DNA of 64,000 bases from the NCBI GenBank assembly GCA_016110215.1, contig JADWQD010000017.1:558001-622000 (forward strand). The letters are read 5' to 3'. A model generated the notes under the pieces. It saw nothing but the letters and a program-made list of their open reading frames with translations, was not told the DNA's origin and ran no database searches. Below are positions 1 to 11,140 of the stretch, piece by piece (position 1 is the stretch's first letter; every line of letters starts with the position of its first letter). The position numbers and the translations under genes are program-made. Origin of the DNA: Capronia americana. Lineage: Eukaryota > Ascomycota > Eurotiomycetes > Chaetothyriales > Herpotrichiellaceae.

Positions 1-20
1 CCTCGAACACGCCGAAGACA

Positions 21-1416
21 ATGCTGGCTTGGCAGAAGCATATACCTAGCAAAGAGCCAGTAAGCAGTCTCAATTAATATCCTTGAACGACACCTGTCTG
101 GCTCCTGAGTCGAATGCCTAACCAGGTGCAAATAGATTCGTGTCGAGGTTCCGATCCCAACGCCTAAAGATGACGAGGTCCTTGTGAAACTTCACGCTAT
201 AGGAGGTTGGTTAGCCAGTTCTTCCAAGAGCAATCATGCAACCAGAAGAGGCTTCTGTTGCGCAATTTTCCAGCGCTGATCCATCCACCTAGTATGTCAT
301 AGTGATGTTGCGGTACGTGATATGGAGTCGATTCCACCGGAGTTCAAGACTGTCAGTACACCAACTTTTACTATGGTAAGTTGCTCCTGCATACAAAGCA
401 GAAACTCCGTCCTTCCTTTCCTTTAGAACCGCAACTCAAGTTATCATGTTGGGGCATAGAACTAACAGTGTGCGTTCTTTCAGGGCCATGAGGGCTGCGG
501 CGAGGTCGTCACCACCGGTTCTGCCGTGACCAAATTCACGACGGGCGATATGGTGGCTATCATGTGCGTTCCTGGTTGCGGCAGGGAGACTTGTGATGAA
601 TGCACCAGGGGCGTTCCTCAACTCTGCCAAAAGGGACCGCGATACGGAGGTGGACAAGACGGCTTTTTCGCTCCTTACGTGGCTGTCACTGAACGTGCAA
701 CTGTCAAGTTGCCTCCGAACATCAAGCCTTCGGTGGGTGCTGTGGCTACAGATGCATGCATGACAGCATACCACGCCGTGGTCGGCCGCGCCAAGGTTCA
801 ACGAGGTGACACGGTACTGCTGCTGGGTCTTGGCGGACTGGGTTTCAACGCTCTACAGATCATTCTGCACTTGGGTGCACGGGCCGTTGTGGTGGACCAA
901 AGACAGGTGGTCTTGGATGAAGCCGTCAGCTTTGGCGTTGATCCTAAAGATGTGGTCCCTGTCGGGACACCCGATGTTGGTGAGTGGCTCAAGGACAAAG
1001 GACTGCGAGTCGAGATCGCAATCGATTTCGTTGCTGTGCCAACTACATTCAAGGCTGCGGTAGACAGTGGTGAGGATGATATCCCCTACGTCAGCTCCAA
1101 AGGGCGATGTTCTGAAGTCAAGCTGATACAATCCGCAGTTCGTCCCGATGGTACGATAGTTGTGGTCGGCCTCCTTAGCCCAGAATTAAGCTTCCGCGGC
1201 CCTGCTGTCGTCCGCAAGCAAATCAGTATCTTGGGCAGTTATGCTGGCACTTGTTCTGACATTGAAGCTTGCCTTGACCTGATCGCTAAAGGGAAGCTGG
1301 TCCCTCAGGTGACCACAGGGAGCTTGAAAGACTTTCCACAGCTCCTGGAGGATTTGCATGAGGGTAAGATCAAAAGCAGGATTGCATTGATACCCGAAGG
1401 CATGGAGGAACGATAA
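21..1416 (+). CDS. Zinc-dependent alcohol dehydrogenase (MDR family)
   Basis: Best model joins 21..59, 136..205, 293..375, 484..1069 and 1139..1416, giving 351 residues, the usual length for the medium-chain dehydrogenase/reductase family. The spliced protein starts MLAWQKHIPSKEP and carries the catalytic-zinc motif VCHSDV (residues 37-42), GHEGCGEV (65-72), a cysteine cluster GCGRETCDEC for structural zinc, and the Rossmann glycine run LLGLGGLGFNA. It should oxidise an alcohol or reduce an aldehyde/ketone with NAD(P) in the cytosol. The last intron (69 nt, CTGATAC branch site) is inferred because removing it restores the family-typical AVDSVRPDGTIVVVGL; an unspliced reading is also open. It converges on the monooxygenase gene 225 bp downstream. 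The substrate cannot be read from sequence. Confidence 0.88.
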
Positions 1417-1641
1417 GATATGATATTCTGAATATGATTGGGAATCAGTATGGAGTCTCCCTCCCTCAGGGGTCTGTCTCTCCACAGAACCTCGTTCCAA
1501 GGACTGGGCAACCTGAATGTTCGAGGTAGAAGCCACCCAACCTAGTGAATAAGTTTACCGAGCGCGGATTGATGAGAGAGGCAAATATGTCTTGACGATG
1601 TATTGAAGTCATTGGAATCCCAGTCCTTCTACAAGGAGACT

Positions 1642-3578
1642 TCATTTCTCTATATACCAAGCTAGGTCGTTCTCCTTATTCAATTCGTACTCTGTGAAAC
1701 CGTTGCCCAGGAAAGCCCATCTGTTCGGACTTCGGTACTCAATCTCAAAATCCTCGGGTCTCAGCTCGCTGATCAATTGTCGGAAGAGTAATGCACTGCC
1801 GGCGAAGGCTGCAGTGACTCTGCCATTGACCGTGTTTCGTTTGAACCAACTCGAACATCCACCGGACCAGATGAGTGTTTTATGAATCCTGTCTCCGTAT
1901 CGGATGAGCTCGTCGACCGCTCCACTTTTGGGAACAACAGACTTGATATTCTCCGTGGCGATTTTGCGAATCCATTTCAGTAGATACTCAGCCGTCCAGT
2001 TGATCGATTCCAGAAGCGACCCATGAGCGATAACTGCGTTTGGGCCTAGAAACATGAAGTAGTTCGGCATATCCCTGGCCGCAACAGACAGATATGATTC
2101 TGGATCGACAGCCCATTCGTCCGCAAGATCCACGCCATGTCGTCCAATCATGCGCCACTGCGGCTTGAGCGAGACATCAAACCCAGTAGCGCAGGCAATC
2201 ACATCGACTTTGAAGTTCTGGCCGTCGGCGGTCGTGACTGAATCTGCATCCGCCTTCGTAACAGCACTCGTCACGAGTTGAACATTTGGTTTTAGGAGCG
2301 ACTCAAGGTAGCCTTCGCCTGGCGTGATGCGACGACAACCGAGTGCCCAGTCAGGAATAAGCTTTTTGCAAAGCTCCTCGTTATAGTGTAACTTTTCGGC
2401 CATCTGCTTGCGTGCCGTCTCCGTTACTGCGTTGTTCGCATCCGAGTCTTTCAAAAACTATGAAATGATTAGAAGCGTAAAGTGAAGCGGGTCGCATATT
2501 GTCTTACCATCTTAAAGGCGGAATTAATCTGATGAATCAGCTTTTGACGATACGCTCGAAGGTAAGCTGGATCTTCACGAAAGCGGCGCCTCTCTTCCTC
2601 CGAGTATGCCGGGTTATTCTTGGTCTCTTCTGTCTTCTCTAGCAATGACGGAGCTAAATGTGTGTAGACATAGTTGGGGGTTCTCTGGAACGCAACCAGC
2701 TTCGTGTTGGGGAGGTTCGCAAGCTGAGGAATGATTTGGACTCCGGATGAGCCATTTCCGAGCACTGCAATAGTCTTATTGGAATAATCGTAGTTCTCAT
2801 CCCATGCCGCGGAGTGAGTTTTGCGACCTTTGAAGTCGCTGAGCCCTTCGATGTTTGGCCAGTGCCAATTACTATTGCCGAGAGTAAGCACGGTTTTCCT
2901 GAGGCGACATTGTTTTGGACTCACTTCAGGACCCCCTGGCCAGAAATCAAGAGGTCGGTGTACTCAGTGAAGGACCGTCCCTCATGCTCAACTGTCAGCT
3001 GCCACTGGCCTAGGCTTTCCTGCCACAAAGCCTGCGTAACTCGATGATTCAATTTCACATCGCGATCGAGATTCCACTTCTTTGTGGTTGCCTTGATGTA
3101 GTCTTGAATCTCCTGCCCGGTAGCATAGAAGTGGCTCCAATTCGGGTTCGGATCGAATGGGAAAGCCTGTAGTCGTTAGAGACTTTCTTCCGATCCTCAC
3201 ATCGGGGAACAACCGAACATAGACTTGCGCAGGTACATCACATTGTACACCTGGGTATCTGTTCACCAGCCACGTGCCTCCTATATCACTCCTTGCCTCG
3301 AAAATTTGATGCTCTATCAGCTCTTGAAATTCCGGGTGTTGATGCTGAAGTTTATGGGCAAAGATGAGTCCCGAGAATCCTGCACCGACTGTGACGATTT
3401 TCAACTTCCTGCGCGGCGTCCAGGCGGGGAAGTCTTCCATCGGTATATCAATTGACTTCGCAAACGCTTCCTCCTTGACGTGGTGGCCGTTTGTTGCGCC
3501 ATTGATTAGCAGAGGGCCGTTTGCCTCGAAGCTGTGTTGCTTATTCTCCACCGTGTGTGCTGTCTCAGTAGAAGGCAT
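1642..3578 (-). CDS. Type I Baeyer-Villiger-like FAD monooxygenase
   Basis: The model is complement(join(1642..2457, 2508..2871, 2925..3166, 3219..3578)), 593 residues, normal for fungal Baeyer-Villiger enzymes. The first dinucleotide site is VGAGFSG followed by GGTW and YPGVQCD. The type I fingerprint FxGxxxHxxxWD is present as FKGRKTHSAAWD (residues 214-225), and a second Rossmann site GNGSSG (239-244) binds NADPH. Such flavoenzymes insert oxygen next to a ketone to give an ester or lactone. Introns are 50-53 nt; the first has a weak donor (GTTCGG) but a good CTAAC branch site, and splicing there gives VYAFPFDPNPNW, typical of the family. It lies tail-to-tail with the alcohol dehydrogenase, which could supply its ketone. 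The real substrate is unknown. Confidence 0.9.
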
Positions 3579-4435
3579 GGTTAAACCTCAACCAATGTTT
3601 CTGCCATCGACACTATCTTCGTCCAGGTGATCCAAAGTTTTATGCTGGTTCACCACCGCGATCCATAGGGTCCAGATACGCAGCTGCTCACTCTCCTGGG
3701 GTCACGGGGACGGTCACCTTGCTGCTGTCCTCAAGCCCGGCCCGGACATCGAGGGGTGTCTTTGGGCCGCGGCCTCCGGAACTTTAAAACTGTGTTGTTC
3801 GACCTTGAGCCCCGTCAGTTCTTGTCCCGATTCCGGGCCGAAGAATATGAGTCTCTCGAAGCACTGTTGCCTGAAAGGCTGTGAATGTGTCAACGCCGGA
3901 GTTTCGATCGAATGATCTCGGCACAAACCTAGCTTCTTGGGACCTGCTCGCTTACACGGCACTGCATGAATTATGCACACCGTCTGCGTGGTCTGCGTAG
4001 GTTGACGAAGCAAAACCACGCTTGACGTCGATCTTCGATTCCCCATAACATTGGCCCCCCAGAAATTATTCGATAAGCAGTCCATTTCCCTGATGAGGGC
4101 GACAGATGCGACAGAGTCTACCTCCAAACCCCATCGTAAATTTAAACATTCTCTACTCGCCACCGTCTTTTCGAAAGCCGAGTACAATCGGACCCCAATC
4201 CTTTTAGCTTCGTGAAAGCTGTAATCCTTGCGCTTTGAAAATGTAACACATGCAGACGGAAGGAGTATCAAAATATCACAAGAATTGTCTGCATCATGCC
4301 GGCTCTGTAGAGAACCCCCCACAACAGAATTTGAAGTATCAGAGTTAATAGTTTGACATCGCTTTTCAACTGTTTTCGGCTAGGATGACCTACGAATGGA
4401 TATCCCAAACAAGTCAGGCTGACCTTGCACAATGA
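3579..4435. other. Intergenic: monooxygenase promoter side
   Basis: This stretch lies between the start of the monooxygenase and the end of the dehydrogenase at 4436, both on the minus strand. It contains one 202-codon minus-strand open frame (3714..4322) with no recognisable motif, which I do not call a gene. No repeat or RNA gene was seen. Confidence 0.5.
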
Positions 4436-5533
4436 CTATTTACGTGCCTCCAGTTTTTTCTCATAATCGTCGACCTCGTTATTCACATGAAGCCAAATAG
4501 ATGAGCAATCGAGACGCTATCGGTAGATCACATTAGCAGGTTGCAGAAGATGCCAGAACCACAACTGATGTGACTTACCTTGGTACGAGGATCCTCGTCT
4601 GTTTTGCTAAACAGCTTGACAGCAACCTCACCCATCGTCGCGTGAATGCCGACGTCCCCGGCCATTTTGATACCAAGCGAGATATCTTTGACACACAGAC
4701 GTGGCGTGAACAACGGTTCGAAGCCGTTGCTTGAGGCTGACCCGTCAATGACCCCTGGTGCTGGTTGTGCGAAATCCATGACCCAAGAATCACCACTAGA
4801 GCCTTTCACGCACTTATACAATGTTTTGCCATCGACCCCGTAGCGCATACCGATAGCCATGCCCTCTGCCGCGGTCACCATGTTGCTTAAACCAATGTAG
4901 TTGTTGACAATCTTACAGATAAGGCCAGCGCCGAGCTTTCCACAAAAGCTCACGCGCTCGGCTTTGGCCATATAGTTGATTGTTTGCCTGATTCGTTCTT
5001 TGAGTGGATCTTGGTTCGAGTCGTCAGGGTACCCAAGAAAGAACGACAGCGTGCCTGCTTCGGCACCCCGAACACCTCCGGAGACAGGAGTGTCGAGATA
5101 TGTCCCTATCCCCGCCTCCGTAATCGCTTTCGCAATGTCTTGAGTGGTCGCGACGTCGATAGTGCTGGACTCTAAGATGAGCCGGTCTGGATTGGGGGAC
5201 GATGCAATGACACCCGTTGTTGGATTCAGGTAAACTTCCCGGGCATCGTTGCCCGTCGGCACCATTGAAATAACTGTCCCGGACTTTTCTGCAACTTCTT
5301 TGGACGACTGCACGACCTCTATTGGGCCAAAGGAGCTGAATTGATCCTTGAAGTGCTTAGAGGCGGCTTCGACCACGTCGTAGATATACAGTGTTGCAGA
5401 GGATGGCATCTTCTTCCGAACATTTGAAGCCATGCCATAACCCATCATTCCAATACCTGTTCATATATCAGCTCGATCAACTCAGTACCGCTGAAGATCT
5501 TGACCGACCAATAAATCCAATGTTGGCCGCCAT
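4436..5533 (-). CDS. 3-hydroxyisobutyrate dehydrogenase-type beta-hydroxyacid dehydrogenase
   Basis: The model is complement(join(4436..4516, 4579..5456, 5509..5533)), 327 residues. The first exon codes only MAANIGFI plus one base; joining it recreates the NAD-binding loop FIGIGMMGYGMA at the N-terminus. Further signatures are DTPVSGGVRGAEAGTLSFFLG (substrate loop) and GAGLICKIVNNYIG with the catalytic lysine of the family. The last exon (27 codons) follows a strong GTAAGT donor and has a lysine-rich end. Family members oxidise 3-hydroxyisobutyrate in valine catabolism or related beta-hydroxyacids. Placement beside a Baeyer-Villiger enzyme and an alcohol dehydrogenase suggests a role in breakdown of a branched carbon skeleton, but that is inference. 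Confidence 0.9.
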
Positions 5534-6658
5534 TTTCTTTGATTGTTCGGAACACGACGGCAGGGGATAACGAGGTGTCTTGATTTTGAGAAACGAGGAA
5601 GAAAGAATCGAAAGGCTTGAGTATAGAGGACTTGAAGGAAGACTCTACAGCACTTCATGATGATATCGAAACAGTGACTTGATTGGTAGAAATCTACACA
5701 GTGGGCAACAGCAACAACAACAACTCATGGCCAGATGACAACCTCTATCCCGCGGCTTCTGGCGGCACTGCCCAGCGAGCCTTAGTCCCGGGATGTGGAT
5801 GCTGATCTTGACGCCTGAGTGTCCCGGTCCAAGTTGCGTGTGCTGTTAATGTCAAGGGAGGCTAGGAGGATGTCGGTCCGACAACTGTGTATGAGTGCTA
5901 GCGATGCCCAGAGCTCTGACCTACTAGCTATCTTCCTACAGAATGTCCGCATATACGACCGTGGCTCCAGACTGTTCAAGATGCCGAGTTTGTTTACGGA
6001 CTGACAAATACCGTATCACCATGAGTCGAAAGACGGTAGGTCTGCGGCCGAACTGTCCTCATGTACGCAGTCTTTATGCGCCAGACGATTTACGGCTGCT
6101 ATTGGGAAGCATTGATGTGGTGAGTCCCAGGAATTGTCAAACAACCATCTACAGTCCGGAGGGAATGCTCGTCACCTACGGCGTTCCACATGTTATCTCT
6201 GTTTTCGCAGGCCCTACAACTCACTTAAGCATCCCTCAGAACACTAGAAGCATTACACCTGATAAGCAGGACCTATTACACCTCACCTGCGTGTGACTCA
6301 ACTTGGAGGACACGATGGATGCAAAGGGGTCGGGGGCCATGCCTGACTATAAACACACAAAGAGACACCTTCGCCTTGACCAAGGTTTGACAGGACAGAG
6401 ACGGACCAGCAGCTCCATGGCGATAGAACCAATGGAGTATCGAATGGCGCCTCCCTTCCCGTCCCTGCTGAAAACGGGGGGCTCCGGGGCAGCCAAGAGC
6501 ACAAACAACCCCGCCGATAGCCCCCCTGCTTCGCTAAGGTCGACCACCCCCGCATGATATGATGCTCCCATACTCCTCCGCAAACCACTGTACCATCACA
6601 CTTCCCCAGCCCAGCATCCGTAGTAAGGACCTGCACACACTCACCGAATCCGTGAACA
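5534..6658. other. Divergent promoter region
   Basis: About 1.1 kb separates the dehydrogenase (minus strand) from the Zn2Cys6 regulator (plus strand), so it probably carries both promoters. Small open frames here have no motif support. I see no repeat or RNA gene. Confidence 0.5.
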
Positions 6659-9013
6659 ATGGCCTCAACCTCTTCGGAACAAACAACACGATTTACCTTG
6701 ACTCCGTTTCAGCAGGTGCGTACCCAGTCAACCGTTCGACGGGCCTGCGTGGCGTGCGCGTTTTGTCGAGCGCGAAAAGTGAGATGCGACCGGCAAAATG
6801 ACCAATCGTGCACCAACTGTGTGTTCGAAAACGTGCAGTGTGTTCTCATGCCACGGCAGCGTCGAAATGGAAGGGCAAAGTCTGTGGCGAAGAGTCTACA
6901 GACAGGCGCGTCCGGCGACCACGCAGCTCCCCCCTCGACAAAGACAGCTTCTGGGAACCAGTCTCAGTCTCGATCGCAGCAGGGGTCATCACCGGTGCAA
7001 GAAAGTCCACGGCAACAGCACTCACCAGGGACAGCCTCGGGAGGGCTTGGATCCGCCGACTCTGGCACTCACCTAATGCAAGACGTTGATAACGACTTTG
7101 ACTGGCGAGAGGCTGCCCTCGAATCTGTACCCCCTCCACGGCCGGCAAACCCTTCTATCTCTCCGTCTTTCCGCGGTTCGTGTCCTGACAGCGGAATAGG
7201 ATTGCACTCATCAGAGGCGCCGTCTTTCCTGAAGCCCGCACCGTCATATCTCTCAGAGGATGATATAGACTACCTCCATCGCAAAGGTGCCCTTTGTATA
7301 CCGGACCAGGAGCTTCGAGACGCGCTGATCGAAAGTTATGTACACTTTATCCATCCCTGCTATCCCATCATCGATCTCGACTTGTTAGAGGACACTCTGC
7401 TGGGTAATTCGGACGAGCGATTCAGCTTCGCTGTTTTCCAGGCCATCATGTTTGCGGGATCAGCTTGGGTCGATATCAAATTACTCCGAAAACTGGGCTT
7501 TTTGACCAGGTGGTCGGCCCGAAAGTCGTTTTACTTGAAAGCAAGAGTAAGTGCCAAAACCGCAAAATTGATCTCCTTGTTCACATTTTTTCCTTAGCTA
7601 CTCTATGACTTGGACTATGAGCAGGATCGCCTGTGTCAGATCCAGGCACTGGTATTACTGTCGCTCTGGTGGAAAGGGCCAAATACGTCCAAAGACGGTT
7701 GGCACTGGCTTGGCCTTGCACTCTCCCTCTCCCGTACGATCGGCCTGCATCACGACGCCAACAATCAGCACTTGGATGCGAAATCGCGTGGCCTCAGACG
7801 ACGCCTGTGGTGGAGTTGCATAATCAGGGACACCTTTACATCCATTTCTCAAAATCGGGTCCCACGTATCTCAGATGCTGATTTTGTGGTGCCTCCACTC
7901 ACGCTGGATGATTTTCAGTGGCATAAGCAGCGCGAGGCAGACTGCAGGGGAATCGGCGTCCAATGTTTGAAAGTGCAACAACAGCTGGCCAATATCTGCA
8001 TCCAAACCGCTGCCATCTGCAGAATCATTACCAAAGTGCTTCTCGCCGCTTATCACGAGTCAGCCACTGCCAGTATCGACACTTTGTACTTCAACTCCGC
8101 TCCGAGGCACGGAAGATCTTACCTGGAACCCACCAAGTTCAGAGATATCGAGGAAGATTTCCGAGCATGGACCAAGAATCTCTCCCCAGATGTCTCGCAT
8201 GCCAGTCCAACACCATCGCCATCGTTACGGCATGAACAAGCCCCGTTCGTCCACAGGGCGCTGCTATCGATCCTGTATCATACCGGACTGATCATGATAC
8301 ATCGGCAGAGAGACTTGCATCAGGAGGGAATTACCATGAGCGAGGTCGCCACCCCCTCTTCGCAAGAGACCCCGCGTGCAATTGTTCGGGAGGCCGCATT
8401 GCAGGTGAACAAGATCATCATGGACATGTACGCGGTGGACTTGATGAAAGATATCCCAGCGACCGTGATCAGCTGCCTGTTTCCCGTCAGTATCAGTCAC
8501 ATTCTCGACATGAGGAGCAAAGACCCTTCTCTCCGCGGCCAAGGACGTCAGAGGCTTGAGGAATGCAAGCAAGCGCTGCGTGAACTGGCGGATGGCCACC
8601 TATCTGCCGAGTGGGCCGTCAACTTCTTGAACTACGTCGAAGCGAAAGGGAATGGGCATGTAAACACGACAAAAGGTTCGTCCACTCTGGCCAAGACTCA
8701 ACATGTATTGGCCGGAAGAGAGAATACGTATACGCCAGTGCAGAGGAGGCAGGATCCTGGTCGGTCGCAAGACTCTGGACTGTCGGGTGATCACCTTGCG
8801 CAAATGGCTCGTGCAGACTCGACGCACCCAAGTCTTCCGACCAATTCGATGGCTGCGGCATATGCGACGACGGACAATTCGGCAAGTTCAATCACGTCGC
8901 CTAACATGTGGTTTGGTTTCCCTGATGCGCAGTGGGACATACCCGGCATGGGTTGGCTCCAGGACGATAGTATGGCTGTGGACTTTGGATGGACCGGCTT
9001 TCGAGAAGGATAA
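6659..9013 (+). CDS. Zn2Cys6 transcription factor, cutinase factor 1/FarA-like
   Basis: Exons 6659..7546 and 7598..9013 are split by a 51-nt intron (GTAAGT...CTTAG) and give 767 residues. The N-terminal binuclear cluster is C-x2-C-x6-C-x7-C-x2-C-x6-C (Cys 33, 36, 43, 51, 54, 61), followed by a long low-complexity Ser/Gln/Pro linker. From about residue 190 comes the fungal-specific middle homology region: FIHPCYPIIDLDLLE, AVFQAIMFAGSAWVD, LLYDLDYEQDRL and WHWLGLALSLSRTIGLH. The order and wording of these blocks resemble CTF1-alpha/FarA, regulators of cutinase and fatty-acid-response genes. The C-terminus is rich in W, D and M and could be an activation tail. It sits between the dehydrogenase and cupin genes and may regulate this neighbourhood. 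Confidence 0.9.
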
Positions 9014-9642
9014 GTCAGAGGCCCTGCACGCTTGTACAGTACATCACTAGAAGGGGAACATCGGCTACTCCTCGGCACCTCACTCGGCTTGGAAGAGGCG
9101 CTCGAACCCTACTCGCTCGATGGTAAAATTCCGCGGCCCGTTTGCTTGCAACCGATGGTTCAAATTCCAGGCACTTGCAACCGACGGGCCGCGGCGTTAT
9201 TGTGAGTGTCAGCGTCGCGAACACTAACTGTAGATCTCGCCCAATCGGACGAAAACGCGTGGATATCAAAGTACTTTGCAATGGCAATTCACCCTTGGGA
9301 GGCCTTTCGTGGGACGAACTACTCTCTTCCTTGGAACACCGAAACTCGAGTCTACGAGTACTATCGCATCGCCTTTGCTTAGAAGAGGGGGAAGAAGAAA
9401 CCTCGCAACCCAGTTCAAATGACATCACTTTGGAGATACTACCGCGGATAGAGTGGTGGAATGAGACTATACTACCTAGTAGTCAAGATATATATCGCCA
9501 GCGACTCATACATAACATGGCGAGCTCTGTAACCTTATCATAAGCACCCTAGGATACTGTATCCTTCCCCCAAAATCTAACTCGAATCCAATCATTTCTG
9601 CTTTCATATTATCGATTCGAATACCAGCTCCGAGCTCCCACC
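9014..9642. other. Cupin promoter region
   Basis: This is noncoding sequence between the regulator and the cupin gene. It holds an inverted CCGCGG-containing repeat and a duplicated CTTGCAACCGA motif (listed separately). Open frames on both strands have no motif support. Confidence 0.55.
9131..9194. promoter_or_regulatory. Inverted repeat with CCGCGG arms and internal direct repeat
   Basis: The arm CCGCGGCCCGT (9131-9141) is the exact reverse complement of ACGGGCCGCGG (9184-9194). Between and overlapping them, CTTGCAACCGATGG (9145-9158) is repeated as CTTGCAACCGACGG (9174-9187). CCGCGG contains back-to-back CCG/CGG triplets, the half-site used by Zn2Cys6 regulators. The element lies about 450 bp before the cupin start. 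Regulatory function is inferred. Confidence 0.4.
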
Positions 9643-10101
9643 ATGTCGTATCCTGCCGGCACCACGTCAACGAGAGACGCATCGGCGAAAACGCCACCTT
9701 CCGAAGTTGTCATCCATGGGAGATCTGGCGCGGCATCGATCTACGGTCCAAAAGCGCTGGGGACCTTCACCGGCGGCGACGTCTGGTTAGACCCCGTTCT
9801 CATGAGAAAGGACATCACAGTCGTCCATGTGAGCTTCCAGCCGTGTGCTCGGACAAACTGGCACCGGCACGAAGGCGGACAGTTGCTGAAAATCACGGCC
9901 GGGTCAGGGTGGGTGTGTGACCAGGGCGCAGAGCCTCGGAAGGTAGAAGTCGGAGATATCATTTGGTGTCCGCCGGGCGGGATTCATTGGCACGGTGCAG
10001 ATGATAAGAGTTTCCTGGTTCACGAAGCTACCTCGTTCGGGGCCATCAATTGGTACGAACCGGTCTCTGACGAAGACTATACGGCGCGGAAAAATGAATG
10101 A
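9643..10101 (+). CDS. Small single-domain cupin protein
   Basis: A single-exon 152-residue protein made of one cupin barrel. Cupin motif 1 is visible as NWHRHEGGQLLKITAGSGWV (metal ligands His, His and Gln) and motif 2 as WCPPGGIHWHGA, with the last ligand His. This matches the carboxymuconolactone-decarboxylase-associated / (R)-mandelonitrile-lyase-like cupin family, small metal-binding enzymes or accessory proteins often found in catabolic clusters. The start follows an A/C-rich leader (CCCACCATG), a good fungal context. There is no signal peptide, so it is probably cytosolic. Neighbours are two Zn2Cys6 regulators and oxidoreductases. The reaction is not predictable. Confidence 0.9.
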   Translation: MSYPAGTTSTRDASAKTPPSEVVIHGRSGAASIYGPKALGTFTGGDVWLDPVLMRKDITVVHVSFQPCARTNWHRHEGGQLLKITAGSGWVCDQGAEPRKVEVGDIIWCPPGGIHWHGADDKSFLVHEATSFGAINWYEPVSDEDYTARKNE

Positions 10102-10138
10102 GAGATTTGAGAGATGAGAGATGAGAGACAGATCATCC

Positions 10139-10160
10139 GGAAGGAAGGAAGGAAGGAAGG
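10139..10160. repeat. GGAA microsatellite
   Basis: Five consecutive GGAA units followed by GG, in the noncoding region just after the cupin gene. Confidence 0.85.
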
Positions 10161-10281
10161 GAATACTTGAGTTGGAAGGGAATCACATCTTGGCTCCTCC
10201 AGGGGACAACGACGGGTGAAGGCGAAGCGAAGCGGGAGTGAGAAACTCCAAAAGTCAGTACGAATTTATCATCGACAGGAG

Positions 10282-10307
10282 GTGTGTGTGTGTGTATGTG
10301 TGTGTGG
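10282..10307. repeat. GT dinucleotide microsatellite
   Basis: An almost uninterrupted GT run with one A interruption, in noncoding DNA. Confidence 0.85.
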
Positions 10308-10907
10308 TCGGGTCTCACGATCGTCGCCCATCATGTCGCAGGGCCTCGGAAGAATATATTTAGGAGATGATGGTGGCCAGGCATGCATATTTGCTGAAAA
10401 CGGTCCAGTCAGTTCTCACCTCTCCTGAATAGCTATGATTACAATTCACAAGAGTTTGATCCTAGAACCTTTAATCCTCGACGTCCCTACAACCGACCGA
10501 CCGCGGCAGGCTGATTCGCGGTTCGGGTCCGAGTCCATCAACTCACCAGCTGCAGGATACGATGCGCTCGCTGCACGTTTTGCTCCTTTAGGACGCAATA
10601 GGGCCGAAGACCGTCGAAATAAGCCTGGAAACGACGGGATGTCATCCTAGTTGACGACGATTATGATGACAAGGTGAGGATGTTGTATGGCGTCTGTCCA
10701 GGAAAGCTCGAAGGCCATTCATTCACTGAAAGGGCCAGAGCTCAGAAGTACCGGAGATGAGCATCATCGATAAAGCTCGTCAGGGGTGTTCGTTCTCTTT
10801 TCTCTAAAATCACGATGCTGATGCTGATTGCTGATTGCTGATTGCCATGCTGGATTAGAAGATGTGTGAGATGATACGTACGATCCTCTTCGACCCAGAC
10901 TGTCACA

Positions 10908-10916
10908 TTCCGCGGA
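10908..10916. promoter_or_regulatory. Half-conserved CCGCGG site
   Basis: TTCCGCGGA is a shorter version of the full palindrome located about 50 bp downstream. Both precede the short-chain dehydrogenase. Function is inferred. Confidence 0.3.
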
Positions 10917-10959
10917 GGGGTAACCAATTCATTGTCTTGGTATTTAGCCACCTTAATTT

Positions 10960-10976
10960 CCCTTCCGCGGAAGCAT
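10960..10976. promoter_or_regulatory. Shared palindromic site upstream of the short-chain dehydrogenase
   Basis: CCCTTCCGCGGAAGCAT contains the 12-bp perfect palindrome CTTCCGCGGAAG and is identical over 17 bp to 14824-14840, before the second Zn2Cys6 regulator. It ends 164 bp before the dehydrogenase start. The pair suggests a common regulator, possibly the second Zn2Cys6 protein itself. Confidence 0.5.
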
Positions 10977-11140
10977 GGATTATGGGATAGCTTAGCAATC
11001 AGCAATATAGCTTCGCAAGAGCAAAACTTTTCACAGACATATATGAAGAGCTAACAACCCGCACAGACAGATGGAAGGGGTGGCTATCTTCTGGACAGAA
11101 CACTCTCCTCCCCTGTCCCGCGGCGCATCCAACATTCACC

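Larger units (their letters stand above)
10102..11140. other. Intergenic: dehydrogenase promoter side
   Basis: About 1 kb with GGAA and GT microsatellites, a GAGATGA-rich stretch just after the cupin stop, and CCGCGG palindromes near 10910 and 10966. No gene is supported; short open frames lack motifs. Confidence 0.55.

Noticed and set aside
3714..4322. 202-codon minus-strand open frame between the monooxygenase and dehydrogenase genes
   Set aside because: No motif, odd composition with no domain-like pattern, and it occupies a probable promoter. Length alone is not enough.
9142..9200. tRNA-like T-loop string GGTTCAAATTCC
   Set aside because: No matching acceptor, D or anticodon arms could be drawn around it; it belongs to the repeat region before the cupin.
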